Notes under the pieces: generated by a model | Told to the model about the DNA's origin: nothing | Seen by the model: the letters and a program-made list of their open reading frames with translations, nothing else | Database searches by the model: none | Source: Prevotella sp. khp7 | GTDB lineage: Bacteria > Bacteroidota > Bacteroidia > Bacteroidales > Bacteroidaceae | DNA: 64,000 nt | Reading direction: 5' to 3' | NCBI RefSeq assembly: GCF_900109055.1 | Contig: NZ_FOIV01000003.1 | Span: 310,001-374,000, forward strand | Part shown: in pieces, positions 24,897-32,077 of the stretch | How positions within the stretch are numbered: position 1 is the first letter of the stretch | How the letters are laid out: the number at the start of each line of letters is the position of its first letter | Position numbers and translations under genes: made by a program

Positions 24897-24905
24897 AAAA
24901 CCCTT

Positions 24906-25370
24906 TTAGTCTCCTGAAGACTCAGGAGAATCAGAAGTCTTTTTCTTCGACTTTGATTCAACCAGTTCCTTCGCCAGCATGAATGAAGCCTTTTTCTTCA
25001 GCATCTTCGACGAGAGGTTGTTCACGTCGGTGCGACTGGGCGCGAAACACAGGAACAGTCCCTTGATGTCCTGACCGAGGTTGAAGTCCTCCTCGGTGGC
25101 GGTGCCGTCGCTGCTCACTGAGAGATAGAACGTGCCCAGTTCGCCGAACTGTACCTTCTTGCCCTCCAGCAGCTGCTCGAGGATACACTTCTGGAGTTTC
25201 GTGGCCACGCCCAGACAGACATCCTCGCCATACACCGAGTTGTGTTCCGACATGTGCTTACACAGCTCACTGTAGGTCATGGTGCTGGTGCTCGACACGC
25301 GACCGTAGTGCTTACCATAGGCCGCGCTGAGCGGGTTGTTGTTTTTCGTTACTTTGATGAATACAGGCAT
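24906..25370 (-). CDS. HU-family DNA-binding protein (long Bacteroidota form)
   Basis: A 154-residue protein beginning MPVFIKVTKNNNPLSAAYG, the usual start of the HU-like DNA-binding proteins of Bacteroidota mobile cassettes. Residues about 35-110 have the HU fold, including VKFGELG-type VQFGELGTFYLSVSSDG. The C-terminal 30 residues are Lys/Ser-rich (ESKSKKKTSDSPESSGD), a probable flexible tail. It would bind or bend DNA, but its role in the cassette is unknown. It has its own -7 box and an inverted repeat at the start of its leader. It is separated from the smalltalk gene by the structured element. Confidence 0.85.
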   Translation of the reverse strand: MPVFIKVTKNNNPLSAAYGKHYGRVSSTSTMTYSELCKHMSEHNSVYGEDVCLGVATKLQKCILEQLLEGKKVQFGELGTFYLSVSSDGTATEEDFNLGQDIKGLFLCFAPSRTDVNNLSSKMLKKKASFMLAKELVESKSKKKTSDSPESSGD

Positions 25371-25418
25371 GTTGTTTTAATGATTTAAGAAGTTTAGAAA
25401 CCTGAGGGCCTTGCCCCC

Positions 25419-25449
25419 GTCAATGCGTTTCATTGACAATGCAAAGTTA
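25419..25449 (-). promoter_or_regulatory. HU promoter with leader inverted repeat
   Basis: Plus-strand CAAAGTTA at 25442-25449 reads TAACTTTG, a -7 match. Immediately downstream on the transcript GTCAATG-CGTTT-CATTGAC (25419-25437) forms a 7-bp hairpin at or next to the predicted transcription start; it could be an operator or a 5' stabilising hairpin. Confidence 0.55.
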
Positions 25450-25526
25450 CGCCATCCTCAAGTGGTGTTTTCCGTTTCCGGGCGATTCTGGGTGATTGTC
25501 GGCCATTGAGGACCATTTTTTCCGAT

Positions 25527-25712
25527 TCATCCTTCGATGTCGATGCAGTATTTCTCCGCGAGCCAGCGCACGACATTAGGGGGAAGCAGTCCCTTGCCTT
25601 GCGGCATGCCCATGGCCATGAGCTCCTGTTCGAAGGGCTTCATCCAGTTCTTGAGAGTCTTGGCAGAGATGCCCGCGCACTGGGCCAGTTGTTGTCTTGT
25701 CATTGATTTCAT
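25527..25712 (-). CDS. DUF4248-type small DNA-binding protein
   Basis: A 61-residue protein starting MKSMTRQQLAQCAGISAKTL. The pattern is a short helix-turn-helix (QQLAQCAGISAKTLKNWMKP, about 7-26) with the conserved end LLPPNVVRWLAEKYCIDI. It matches the DUF4248 family, which sits between VapE-like and HU genes in Bacteroidota cassettes, as here. It is probably a small DNA-binding or excisionase-like regulator; no function is established. A perfect 7-bp palindrome GTTTCAC-GGT-GTGAAAC lies 26 bases upstream of its start and may be its operator. Confidence 0.8.
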   Translation of the reverse strand: MKSMTRQQLAQCAGISAKTLKNWMKPFEQELMAMGMPQGKGLLPPNVVRWLAEKYCIDIEG

Positions 25713-25737
25713 AGGGAATAAACGTTGGATTCGGTTG

Positions 25738-25754
25738 GTTTCACGGTGTGAAAC
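25738..25754. promoter_or_regulatory. Palindrome upstream of the DUF4248 gene
   Basis: GTTTCAC-GGT-GTGAAAC, perfect 7-base arms, 26 bases before the DUF4248 start codon. A candidate autoregulatory site; no standard -7 box was found nearby. Confidence 0.5.
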
Positions 25755-25817
25755 ATGGTGAATGGAGCCTTTATGCTCTTGACGGTTTGACGCATCTGAC
25801 GTGTTGGTTTACATACT

Positions 25818-25847
25818 TCTCGCGTACCGTGTGCGCGGTACGCGAGA
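25818..25847 (-). terminator. Strong hairpin after the VapE-like gene
   Basis: Perfect 12-base arms TCTCGCGTACCG / CGGTACGCGAGA with a six-base loop, five bases past the VapE stop codon. It lacks a U run, so it may be a 3' stabiliser rather than a classical terminator. Confidence 0.6.
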
Positions 25848-25852
25848 CTTCT

Positions 25853-27250
25853 TCAGGATGTTATGTCATTTTCGTCAGAAGCGTCATCGGACGCCTCGTC
25901 CGTATGCCTTGCGTCATAGGCCAGGATATGCTTGCGGGCTTTGATCTCCTCGGCGCTGTAGGCCACGACGAGATAGCCGCGCTCTCCGTGTGAACGCACG
26001 CGTTTGAAGCCCAGATCCGTCATCACGCGTCCCATCTTGTTGGCATTGAGCTTCTGAGTCAGGTTACCGCTGATGGTCTGGAAGATCTCGGTGGCGCTGT
26101 AGAACTCGGCGGGCTCATGGTCTTTCGGCGGACGGAAGAACTTACTGATCAGCTCGCGCTCCATCTGTGGCGCTTCGAAAGTCTCGTTATGATAGCCCAG
26201 CGCCCTGATCTCCTGCTGTGAGAACCAGTAGCGGAAGCCCTGGCGGTAGAGGGCGTAGGCCTCGGCGTAGATGGCAGGGTAGTCGAAGGGGCTGTCTCGG
26301 GGCGAGGTGATGCTCTCCACCTCGAAGGGCAGCCAGCGGCGGTTGCCCGTGGCGTCGCTGAGGAACTGCACGTTATTGCCCGTACCGCAGAACGAGGCGA
26401 TATGGGGTCTGTGCTCGTGGAAGTGGGCGTAGGCGGCCCGCTCGTCGATCGACGGCATGGTGACGGCGGCCTTCAGCTGGTTGAGTTCCGAGGGCCGCAT
26501 GGTGTCGAGCTCCTCGCAGCACACGAGAGCGTACTGTGCCAGCGTCAGCAGGTCGTCGCGCCCCATGCGCCCCGAATTGGTCTTGGTGTAGAAGTAGTGT
26601 TTCAGCTCGGGCGGCAGCAGGTAGTTGAACCACGTGGTCTTGTAAGAGCCCTGCTCGCCTATCAGCACGAGGATGACGTTGTTCACCACCGTGTCGTCTA
26701 TCCATCCCGCCACCATCCCTACGAGCCATTTCCTGAGGTACTCGTAGAAGCGCAGCTGCTCGTCGACGCCGCCCTTCACCATGACGCTGGCCGACATCGA
26801 GAGGATATGGTTGTTGCCGTCCCACGGCGGCAGTCGCTCCAGGTAGTATCGGAAGGGGTGGTACTCGGGCACGAAGTCCGACTCCAGCACGTGGTAGATG
26901 TCCTGGATGCGTACCGTCTTCTCGCGCGCCAGGTCTTTCCACAGCGAGTTCACGATGCGGTCGGTGATGGGTCGCCACAGTATCGGCGTCGGTCCTCGCG
27001 GGTCGCCCCTCTCCTCGGTCATGGACATCAGCAGCTGCATGGCGCTCTCCTCGCTGCCGTCGTACGACTCCCACGGGCTGCGCTCGAGCAGATGGCACTC
27101 CACGCGCCGTGTGATGATGTTGTACCTCAGCATCACGTGGTCGTTCAGATAGTGCTGGATATCCTCCACCGATGCCGTTGTCTCGCGCCAGTTCTTCGCA
27201 TGCGAAGCGTCCTTCTTGTCCGGGCGAGACTTGTTCTCTTTCTTTGCCAT
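25853..27250 (-). CDS. VapE/VirE-family ATPase (primase-helicase-like)
   Basis: A 465-residue protein with a P-loop at residues about 198-205 (GEQGSYKT, in LVLIGEQGSYKTTWFNYLL), a Walker-B-like ALVCCEELDTM (about 241-250) and an arginine-finger/sensor region TGNRRWLPFEV (about 301-311). This matches the virulence-associated E family (PF05272), related to phage and plasmid replication helicases of the D5/VirE type. The N-terminus (Lys/Asp-rich) has no readable primase motif. The C-terminus contains a winged-helix-like part and an acidic tail (DEASDDASDENDITS). It is GC-rich compared with the genes on its right. VapE-like genes occur in phages, satellites and genomic islands; here it heads the DUF4248-HU-smalltalk-amidase cassette. 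Confidence 0.85.
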   Translation of the reverse strand: MAKKENKSRPDKKDASHAKNWRETTASVEDIQHYLNDHVMLRYNIITRRVECHLLERSPWESYDGSEESAMQLLMSMTEERGDPRGPTPILWRPITDRIVNSLWKDLAREKTVRIQDIYHVLESDFVPEYHPFRYYLERLPPWDGNNHILSMSASVMVKGGVDEQLRFYEYLRKWLVGMVAGWIDDTVVNNVILVLIGEQGSYKTTWFNYLLPPELKHYFYTKTNSGRMGRDDLLTLAQYALVCCEELDTMRPSELNQLKAAVTMPSIDERAAYAHFHEHRPHIASFCGTGNNVQFLSDATGNRRWLPFEVESITSPRDSPFDYPAIYAEAYALYRQGFRYWFSQQEIRALGYHNETFEAPQMERELISKFFRPPKDHEPAEFYSATEIFQTISGNLTQKLNANKMGRVMTDLGFKRVRSHGERGYLVVAYSAEEIKARKHILAYDARHTDEASDDASDENDITS

Positions 27251-27275
27251 AATAGTTAAAGTTTTTATGATGGTG

Positions 27276-27300
27276 CGAAGATACGGATTTTTATCCGTAT
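27276..27300 (-). promoter_or_regulatory. Possible promoter region of the VapE-like gene
   Basis: Plus-strand CGAAGATA (27276-27283) reads TATCTTCG on the minus strand, a near-match to the -7 box, 25 bases before the start. It overlaps the inverted repeat TACGGAT-TTT-ATCCGTA (27282-27298 approx.), a possible operator. Several GGGTTAAG-like direct repeats lie just upstream (27314-27355). Confidence 0.4.
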
Positions 27301-27381
27301 AGTGATGCTTTTAACCGCCGGGTTAAGGATTGGGTTAAGAATCGCGGGTTGGGTAAAGACATGAGTAAAGGATTTCCGTTA

Positions 27382-27410
27382 ATCAAGAGTTGCCAATGGC
27401 AACTCTTGAT
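27382..27410. terminator. 29-base perfect palindrome after the unknown gene
   Basis: ATCAAGAGTTGCCA-A-TGGCAACTCTTGAT, 14-base perfect arms around a single centre base, located five bases after the stop codon of the leftward unknown gene. It may be a terminator hairpin or a protein-binding palindrome; there is no U run. Confidence 0.55.
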
Positions 27411-27415
27411 CACTT

Positions 27416-27997
27416 TTACAGGCTGTTCTTCTCCAGGATCTCGATAAACCGCAGGGCTATCGTTCTCATCCTGTCGTATGGTTTCCGGGTTTTCGATGTC
27501 TGCGTATCAAACGACCAGTCCTTGAAAGGTCTGGAGAAATCTGTCTGACTTATTTGCTTCACCGAGGCTTTTGTGTAAGGTTTGTTCACGTGTTCTGGCA
27601 TGACGTTACGGATGAACGCATCGAAGGCATCGAAATTCGAGTCCTTGCAAAACCCTTTGTCCACAAGAATACGGTAAACCGCCTGCCAGTGGCTTTGCAG
27701 GTTGAACAGTTTCTCGTTGTTGTATTCTTCTTCCATCAGTCTTGCGATGCTGTTGCGTATGCGCTCTTCAGCAGAAGTCGTGGGTGGTGGTACTTCCTGC
27801 GGTGATGGCAGTTCCACAGTCTCCAGCGGCTTAGAGTCTCCGAAGATCTGAGTATCGATGTGTTGCACGTACTGTGCCCCGGATTCAACGATGGTGACGT
27901 TGATATGACTGCCATTACTCTCGCCGCCTGTCTGTGGCAGTCTTTCAAACAGACGGCTTAGGATTGCGAGCAAATCTCTTTTTTCTTTGTGTTGCAT
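27416..27997 (-). CDS. Unknown protein of the accessory cassette
   Basis: A 193-residue soluble protein with no signal peptide, not recognised. The first 30 residues are basic and helical (KEKRDLLAILSRLFERLPQ), followed by a short beta stretch INVTIVESGAQYVQHID and a proline-rich linker (LPSPQEVPPPTTS, about 82-94). The C-terminal part is helical with aromatic residues (LFNLQSHWQAVYRILVDKG) and ends in a basic helix (KPYDRMRTIALRFIEILEK). The layout, two helical domains joined by a Pro linker, would suit an adaptor or DNA-associated protein, but this is only a guess. It lies downstream of the KilA-N fragment and shares its promoter. AT content is higher than in the VapE gene. Confidence 0.6.
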   Translation of the reverse strand: MQHKEKRDLLAILSRLFERLPQTGGESNGSHINVTIVESGAQYVQHIDTQIFGDSKPLETVELPSPQEVPPPTTSAEERIRNSIARLMEEEYNNEKLFNLQSHWQAVYRILVDKGFCKDSNFDAFDAFIRNVMPEHVNKPYTKASVKQISQTDFSRPFKDWSFDTQTSKTRKPYDRMRTIALRFIEILEKNSL

Positions 27998-28040
27998 AGT
28001 TATATTAATATTGTAGTTTTTCTAGTTTGTCGCGAAGAAG

Positions 28041-28202
28041 TCAGGTTGCCAGGTAATCCCGTTCTATTTTAATTCCTATGGCTGATGTTAGTTCTACCCA
28101 TCTTGTAGGACTCATCGTAAACGAGTTGCTACCAGCTTCAGCCAAAAGGGGGTCGAATTCGACCCCTTTAAAATTGGGGTTATGAAGTCTCTTCTTTGCC
28201 AT
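28041..28202 (-). pseudogene. KilA-N domain remnant (53 residues)
   Basis: A short frame reads MAKKRLHNPNFKGVEFD, then AGSNSFTMSPTRWVELTSAIGIK. The NPNFKxxEFD ... EAGxNxFTMSPxRWxExTxAIGI pattern is the core of the KilA-N domain of phage-derived proteins in Bacteroidota, which are normally about 250-280 residues. Here both the N-terminal strands and everything after AIGI are missing, so it is most likely a decayed gene. However it retains an ATG 30 bases behind a perfect -7 box and could still yield a small peptide. Confidence 0.6.
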
Positions 28203-28231
28203 AAGTGATATATCTGTATGAATTATGTGTG

Positions 28232-28239
28232 CAAAGGTA
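28232..28239 (-). promoter_or_regulatory. -7 box for the KilA-N fragment and unknown gene
   Basis: Plus-strand CAAAGGTA reads TACCTTTG on the minus strand, 29 bases before the KilA-N fragment start and the only good promoter found for the leftward gene at 27416-27997. Confidence 0.6.
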
Positions 28240-28314
28240 GTAAAATAATTCGAAACATAAGCATCATCAGCCTATTATTTTGGTAGAAGGGCGCACACTT
28301 TTTTGCCACTTTGC

Positions 28315-28345
28315 TTGCACGGATGGAAATAAATGTATACCTTTG
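28315..28345 (+). promoter_or_regulatory. Promoter of the DUF4738-like lipoprotein gene
   Basis: TTG at 28315-28317 and TACCTTTG at 28338-28345 are 20 bases apart. An in-frame start at 28280 lies upstream of this promoter and is rejected in favour of ATG 28361. Confidence 0.7.
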
Positions 28346-28360
28346 CCACAAATATATTGT

Positions 28361-28921
28361 ATGATGGGAAATTATAAAGCATTGATATTCGTGGCGCTGG
28401 CGGGGCTTGTGACGGCTGGCTGCAGCGAGAAGAAAAAGACAGAGGACATCATCGTGCCCAAGGCGGAGGTGAAGGCGCCTAAGGGGCCCGTACGTATGCA
28501 GGACTACAAACAGACCAAGGATATACAGTGGCTCGGCAAGAACTACCAGGTGGAGATACTGAGAACGGCCGACGACAGCCTGCAGATGGTGAAGGATGAG
28601 GACGGACAGAAGTTCGTTGACAACCGCATCTCACTGCGTGTGCTGCGCAGCGACGGCAGCGTGTTCTACCAGGGTGGTTTTACCAAGGCTGCCTTCGAGA
28701 ACTGTCTGGACAACGACTACCGCAAGACGGGTATCGTAGAGGGATTCGTGTTCGACAAGGTGGATGGCGGCCATCTGGTGTTTGCCGCCAGTGTGTGTCA
28801 TCCGCAGACGGATGAGTATATCCCGCTGGTGGTGACGCTCAGCTCTACCGGTGAGGTGGGCATCAGACGGGATTCTGATCTCGATACCTTCGGCAACGAG
28901 GAGGAAGACAACGACGACTAA
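28361..28921 (+). CDS. DUF4738-like lipoprotein
   Basis: A 186-residue lipoprotein with signal MMGNYKALIFVALAGLVTA followed by the lipidated Cys of GCSEKKK. The body includes MQDYKQTKDIQWLGKNYQV, EILRTADDSLQMVKDEDG and the aromatic FYQGGFTKAAFENCL, resembling the DUF4738 family of Bacteroidota (assignment from memory). The C-terminus is strongly acidic (GNEEEDNDD). No enzymatic motif is visible; it probably sits at the periplasmic face of a membrane. Its last four bases overlap the convergent HAD gene. The second ATG (28364) is an equally possible start. Confidence 0.7.
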   Translation: MMGNYKALIFVALAGLVTAGCSEKKKTEDIIVPKAEVKAPKGPVRMQDYKQTKDIQWLGKNYQVEILRTADDSLQMVKDEDGQKFVDNRISLRVLRSDGSVFYQGGFTKAAFENCLDNDYRKTGIVEGFVFDKVDGGHLVFAASVCHPQTDEYIPLVVTLSSTGEVGIRRDSDLDTFGNEEEDNDD

Positions 28922-29640
28922 AACGAGAAACCTTTCCAGGCATCGCTGAATTCAGTCATGCTTGGAAAAAGAAGATGGGCTCCTGCCTGCAGCAATTGCT
29001 CGTTGGGCAGGGGTCCGGTGTTTACACCAACAGTGAAGATGCGGGCTGCCACGCCGGCACGGACGCCAAGAGGCGCATTCTCGACGACGATGGCCTCCCA
29101 TGGCTTGAGACCGCCAGCCTTCTCAAGACCGACAAGATAGGGGTCGGGATCGGGCTTGCCACGGCTGACGTCGTAGGCTGTGGTGATATGAGCCTCGTCG
29201 ACATACCGGCCGAAGTCGCGCAGGATGCGCTGGATGAGCGGTCGCTGACCACTGCCTGTCACCACGCCGCACTGGATGCCACAGGCGTCGATCTGAGCCA
29301 TCAGACTGAGGATGCCCGGCATGATGGGGGCTTCGGGAAGGGAATGGAAAGTCTCGGACTTCACATCGTACATGCGCTGAGCCTCTGCCTCGTCGATCTC
29401 ACGATGCTGCTGCAGGCGGACCATCATGCGGATGGTGTCGACACCGCGGGCGCCTTCTGTGGCATAGGCGTCTTCGGACGTCATGTGGATGTGGAAACGT
29501 GCCATCGACTCCTGCCAGGCAATGGCGTGATTGGGCATGGAGTCGTAGAGCACACCATCCATATCAAAGAGCACGGCTTTGGGGCTTAGGGCCTCAAAAC
29601 CGTGTTCCTCCAGATATTTTCTAATCGCAAGCGTGTACAT
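28918..29640 (-). CDS. HAD-superfamily hydrolase (beta-phosphoglucomutase/phosphatase-like)
   Basis: A 240-residue haloacid-dehalogenase-like protein. Motif I is AVLFDMDGVLYDSMPNH (nucleophile Asp about 26), motif II is the Thr/Ser in GVVTGSGQR (about 138), the motif III lysine lies in SRGKPDPDPYL, and motif IV is in AIVVENAPLGVRAG. The cap is helical (C1 type). Such enzymes dephosphorylate or isomerise sugar phosphates; specificity is not readable. It follows pgi by two bases, ending the lysS-gpsA-pgi run, which suggests a role in sugar-phosphate metabolism or clearance of a toxic side product. Confidence 0.87.
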   Translation of the reverse strand: MYTLAIRKYLEEHGFEALSPKAVLFDMDGVLYDSMPNHAIAWQESMARFHIHMTSEDAYATEGARGVDTIRMMVRLQQHREIDEAEAQRMYDVKSETFHSLPEAPIMPGILSLMAQIDACGIQCGVVTGSGQRPLIQRILRDFGRYVDEAHITTAYDVSRGKPDPDPYLVGLEKAGGLKPWEAIVVENAPLGVRAGVAARIFTVGVNTGPLPNEQLLQAGAHLLFPSMTEFSDAWKGFSF

Positions 29641-29642
29641 GC

Positions 29643-30998
29643 TTACTTCTCGTTTGCCAGACGCTCCTTGATGGCCTTGGAATCGGCTTCGTAGCCAGGC
29701 TTCTCGAGGAGGGCAAACATATTCTTCTTATAAGCTTCAACACCAGGCTGGTTGAACGGATTCACACCCAGCACATTGCCGCTGATGCCACAGGCAATCT
29801 CGAAGAAGTAGATGAGCTGGCCGAGGTAGCGCTCGTTGAGGCGCGGCATGGTGATGCGGATGTTAGGAACACCGCCGTCGACGTGGGCCAGACGTGTGCC
29901 CAGTTCGGCCATCTTGTTCACCTCGTCGACGCGCTTGCCTGCGAGGAAGTTCAGACCGTCGAGGTTCTCCTCGTCGTTGGGGAAGAGCAGCTTCTTCTCG
30001 GGCTCCTCGACACTGACAACAGTCTCAAAGATGGTGCGCTCGCCGTCCTGGATCCACTGACCCATAGAGTGGAGGTCGGTGGTGAAGTCGACAGAGGCAG
30101 GGAAGATGCCCTTGTTATCCTTACCCTCAGACTCGCCGTAGAGCTGCTTCCACCATTCGCTCATGAAGTGGAGCTTAGGCTGGTAATTGACCAGGATCTC
30201 AATCTTCTTGCCACTCTGGTAGAGACCGTTGCGGACGGCAGCATACTGGGCTGCGGGGTTCTCTGCGAAAGGTACGTCCTTGCCACAGGCCTTCTCCATG
30301 TCCTGAGCACCGGCAACGAGCTCGCGGATGTCGAAACCTGCGCAGGCGATAGGAAGCAGTCCTACCGGGGTGAGCACAGAGAAACGGCCACCTACGTTGT
30401 CGGGAATGATGAAGCTCTTGTAACCCTCCTTGTCGGCACAAGTGCGGGCAGCGCCGCGTTTGGCGTCGGTGATGGCTACAATCACTTTCCGCGCCTCTTC
30501 CTTGCCGCGCTGGGCCTCGCACTGCTTCTTCAGCAGGCGGAAGGTGAGGGCGGTCTCGGTGGTTGTACCACTCTTGGAGATATTGATAACACCAAACTTC
30601 TTGTCCTTCAGGTAGTCGGTCAGCTCAGCAAGGTAGTCCTCGCCGATGTTGTTGCCTGCGAACATGATGGTAGGATTGGCCTTATCCTGAACGAGCCAGG
30701 CAAAAGAATTGCCCAGAGCCTCGATCACGGCACGTGCGCCAAGATAAGAACCACCGATACCTGCTACAACCACAACCTCACAGTTCTGGCGAAGTACGTC
30801 GGCGCATGCCTGCAGCTCGTCGAGGAACTGAGGTGTGATGCTTGACGGCAGATGGAGCCAGCCAAGGAAATCGTTACCAGGACAAGTGCCGTCCTCGAGT
30901 GACTGCCGGGCGGCCTTTACTTTGGGCTCGAAAGCCTCTACTGCGCCAGCCTCAAGGAAGCAGGCAGCCTTGGTGATGTCTAATTTGATGTTGCTCAT
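29643..30998 (-). CDS. pgi: Glucose-6-phosphate isomerase
   Basis: A 451-residue PGI. Signature stretches: [20 protein letters not shown] (about 78-97), [35 protein letters not shown], and the C-terminal [20 protein letters not shown]. It interconverts glucose-6-phosphate and fructose-6-phosphate in glycolysis and gluconeogenesis, in the cytoplasm. The length matches the shorter bacterial form. It lies 20 bases after gpsA and two before the HAD gene, all on the minus strand. Confidence 0.96.
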   Translation of the reverse strand: MSNIKLDITKAACFLEAGAVEAFEPKVKAARQSLEDGTCPGNDFLGWLHLPSSITPQFLDELQACADVLRQNCEVVVVAGIGGSYLGARAVIEALGNSFAWLVQDKANPTIMFAGNNIGEDYLAELTDYLKDKKFGVINISKSGTTTETALTFRLLKKQCEAQRGKEEARKVIVAITDAKRGAARTCADKEGYKSFIIPDNVGGRFSVLTPVGLLPIACAGFDIRELVAGAQDMEKACGKDVPFAENPAAQYAAVRNGLYQSGKKIEILVNYQPKLHFMSEWWKQLYGESEGKDNKGIFPASVDFTTDLHSMGQWIQDGERTIFETVVSVEEPEKKLLFPNDEENLDGLNFLAGKRVDEVNKMAELGTRLAHVDGGVPNIRITMPRLNERYLGQLIYFFEIACGISGNVLGVNPFNQPGVEAYKKNMFALLEKPGYEADSKAIKERLANEK

Positions 30999-31018
30999 AA
31001 TCGTTGTTTTGTTATACT

Positions 31019-32014
31019 TTATCTAAATGAATCTGTTAGGAGTTTTATCTCAATCTGTGGAGCAATACGCTCATATAGGATATTATATACGGCATCGAGA
31101 ATCGGCATGTTGACATGACAGTGACGGTTGATCTCCTTCATACACTTGGTGCCGAAATAACCTTCGGCAATCATCTCCATCTCTATCTGTGCCGACTTCA
31201 CGCTGTAGCCCTTACCAATCATCGTACCGAACGTGCGGTTGCGTGAGAAATTGGAATAACCTGTTACCAGCAGGTCGCCCAGATATACACTGTCGTAGAT
31301 GTTACGCTCCTGGGGGTAGACCGCTGTCAGGAAACGGTTCATCTCCTGGACGGCGTTGGCCATGAGTACCGCCTGGAAATTGTCGCCATATTTCAAACCG
31401 CTACAGATGCCCGCGGCGATGGCATAGACGTTCTTCAGGACAGAGGCGTACTCGATGCCCACCACGTCGGAAGAGGTCTTTGTCTTGATATACTCGCTTG
31501 AGAGTACATCGCAGAAGGCCTGGGCCTTGTCGCGGTCGGCACAACCTACGGTAAGGTAGGATAAACGTTCAAGTGCCACCTCCTCGGCATGCGAAGGGCC
31601 GCCGATGCAGGCCAGATTCTCGTAAGGTACGTCGTAGACCTGATGGAAGTACTCCGAACATACGAGGTTCTCATCTGGCACAATGCCCTTGATGGCCGTG
31701 AGGATAAATTTATCGCGGATGCGCGACTTGAGTTTCTTCAGATGGCTCTTCAGGTAGGGCGAAGGTGTTACGAACACAAGCGTGTCGTACTGGGAAACGA
31801 TACGATTCAGGTCGCTGTCGAAGTGAATCTCGTCGGTGTTAAAATGAACGCTTGTCAGATAGGCGGGGTTATGTCCCAGACGACGGAAATCCTCGATGCG
31901 GTCGTCACGGCGCATATACCAGCCAATGTGGTGGGTGTGTCCTACCACAATCTTGGCTATGGCTGTTGCCCAGCTGCCTCCACCAATAATCGCTATCTTA
32001 CCACAATCGTACAT
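31019..32014 (-). CDS. gpsA: Glycerol-3-phosphate dehydrogenase [NAD(P)+]
   Basis: A 331-residue enzyme from the ATG at 32014 (a TTG two codons upstream is also open but less likely). The Rossmann start [20 protein letters not shown] holds the GxGxWxTA-type nucleotide loop. Later motifs include [12 protein letters not shown], the catalytic-lysine region [19 protein letters not shown] and [18 protein letters not shown]. It reduces dihydroxyacetone phosphate to sn-glycerol-3-phosphate for phospholipid synthesis. It lies between lysS and pgi; a dispersed repeat fills the gap to lysS. Confidence 0.95.
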   Translation of the reverse strand: MYDCGKIAIIGGGSWATAIAKIVVGHTHHIGWYMRRDDRIEDFRRLGHNPAYLTSVHFNTDEIHFDSDLNRIVSQYDTLVFVTPSPYLKSHLKKLKSRIRDKFILTAIKGIVPDENLVCSEYFHQVYDVPYENLACIGGPSHAEEVALERLSYLTVGCADRDKAQAFCDVLSSEYIKTKTSSDVVGIEYASVLKNVYAIAAGICSGLKYGDNFQAVLMANAVQEMNRFLTAVYPQERNIYDSVYLGDLLVTGYSNFSRNRTFGTMIGKGYSVKSAQIEMEMIAEGYFGTKCMKEINRHCHVNMPILDAVYNILYERIAPQIEIKLLTDSFR

Positions 32015-32029
32015 AAGCAATATATTTCA

Positions 32030-32071
32030 GGCACGGATGAACACGGCTCTTATTATAGGAGAATCCGTGCC
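32030..32071. repeat. Dispersed 'cacggat' hairpin repeat, copy 1
   Basis: GGCACGGAT (32030-32038) pairs with ATCCGTGCC (32063-32071) around a loop containing ACACGGCTCTTA. The same arms and flanking CAAATCTTTAT-like tail occur at 56978-57066. It fills the lysS-gpsA intergenic gap. Confidence 0.75.
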
Positions 32072-32077
32072 AAATCT

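Larger units (their letters stand above)
24194..24900. mobile_element. Hairpin-rich gene-less element bounded by imperfect terminal inverted repeats (MITE-like candidate)
   Basis: This tract separates HU from smalltalk and contains no credible gene. Its left end (24200-24233) reads inward T-GCAGGGT-AAA-ACCCTGC, then after seven bases CATCATCCC. Its right end, read inward on the minus strand (24896-24869), gives T-GCAGGGT-GGA-ACCCTGC, then CATCATCCC. A T5 run precedes both. Between them lie at least six perfect or near-perfect hairpins, three imperfect tandem units and a dispersed repeat. No target duplication is obvious. In the related cassettes I know, HU, smalltalk and amidase are close together, so an insertion is the simplest reading; a long structured RNA is the alternative. 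Confidence 0.5.

Noticed and set aside
24367..24897. A 176-codon leftward open frame through the structured element
   Set aside because: It follows the tandem repeats and hairpins, has repeated MFSKKH-type words produced by the DNA repeats, and has no promoter or homology that I recognise.
24194..24900. Retron or other reverse-transcriptase-linked ncRNA
   Set aside because: No reverse transcriptase gene is in the window, so structure alone does not support this.
26402..27259. A 285-codon rightward frame antisense to VapE
   Set aside because: It lies entirely over a well-supported gene with clear ATPase motifs; long antisense frames are expected in this GC-rich stretch.
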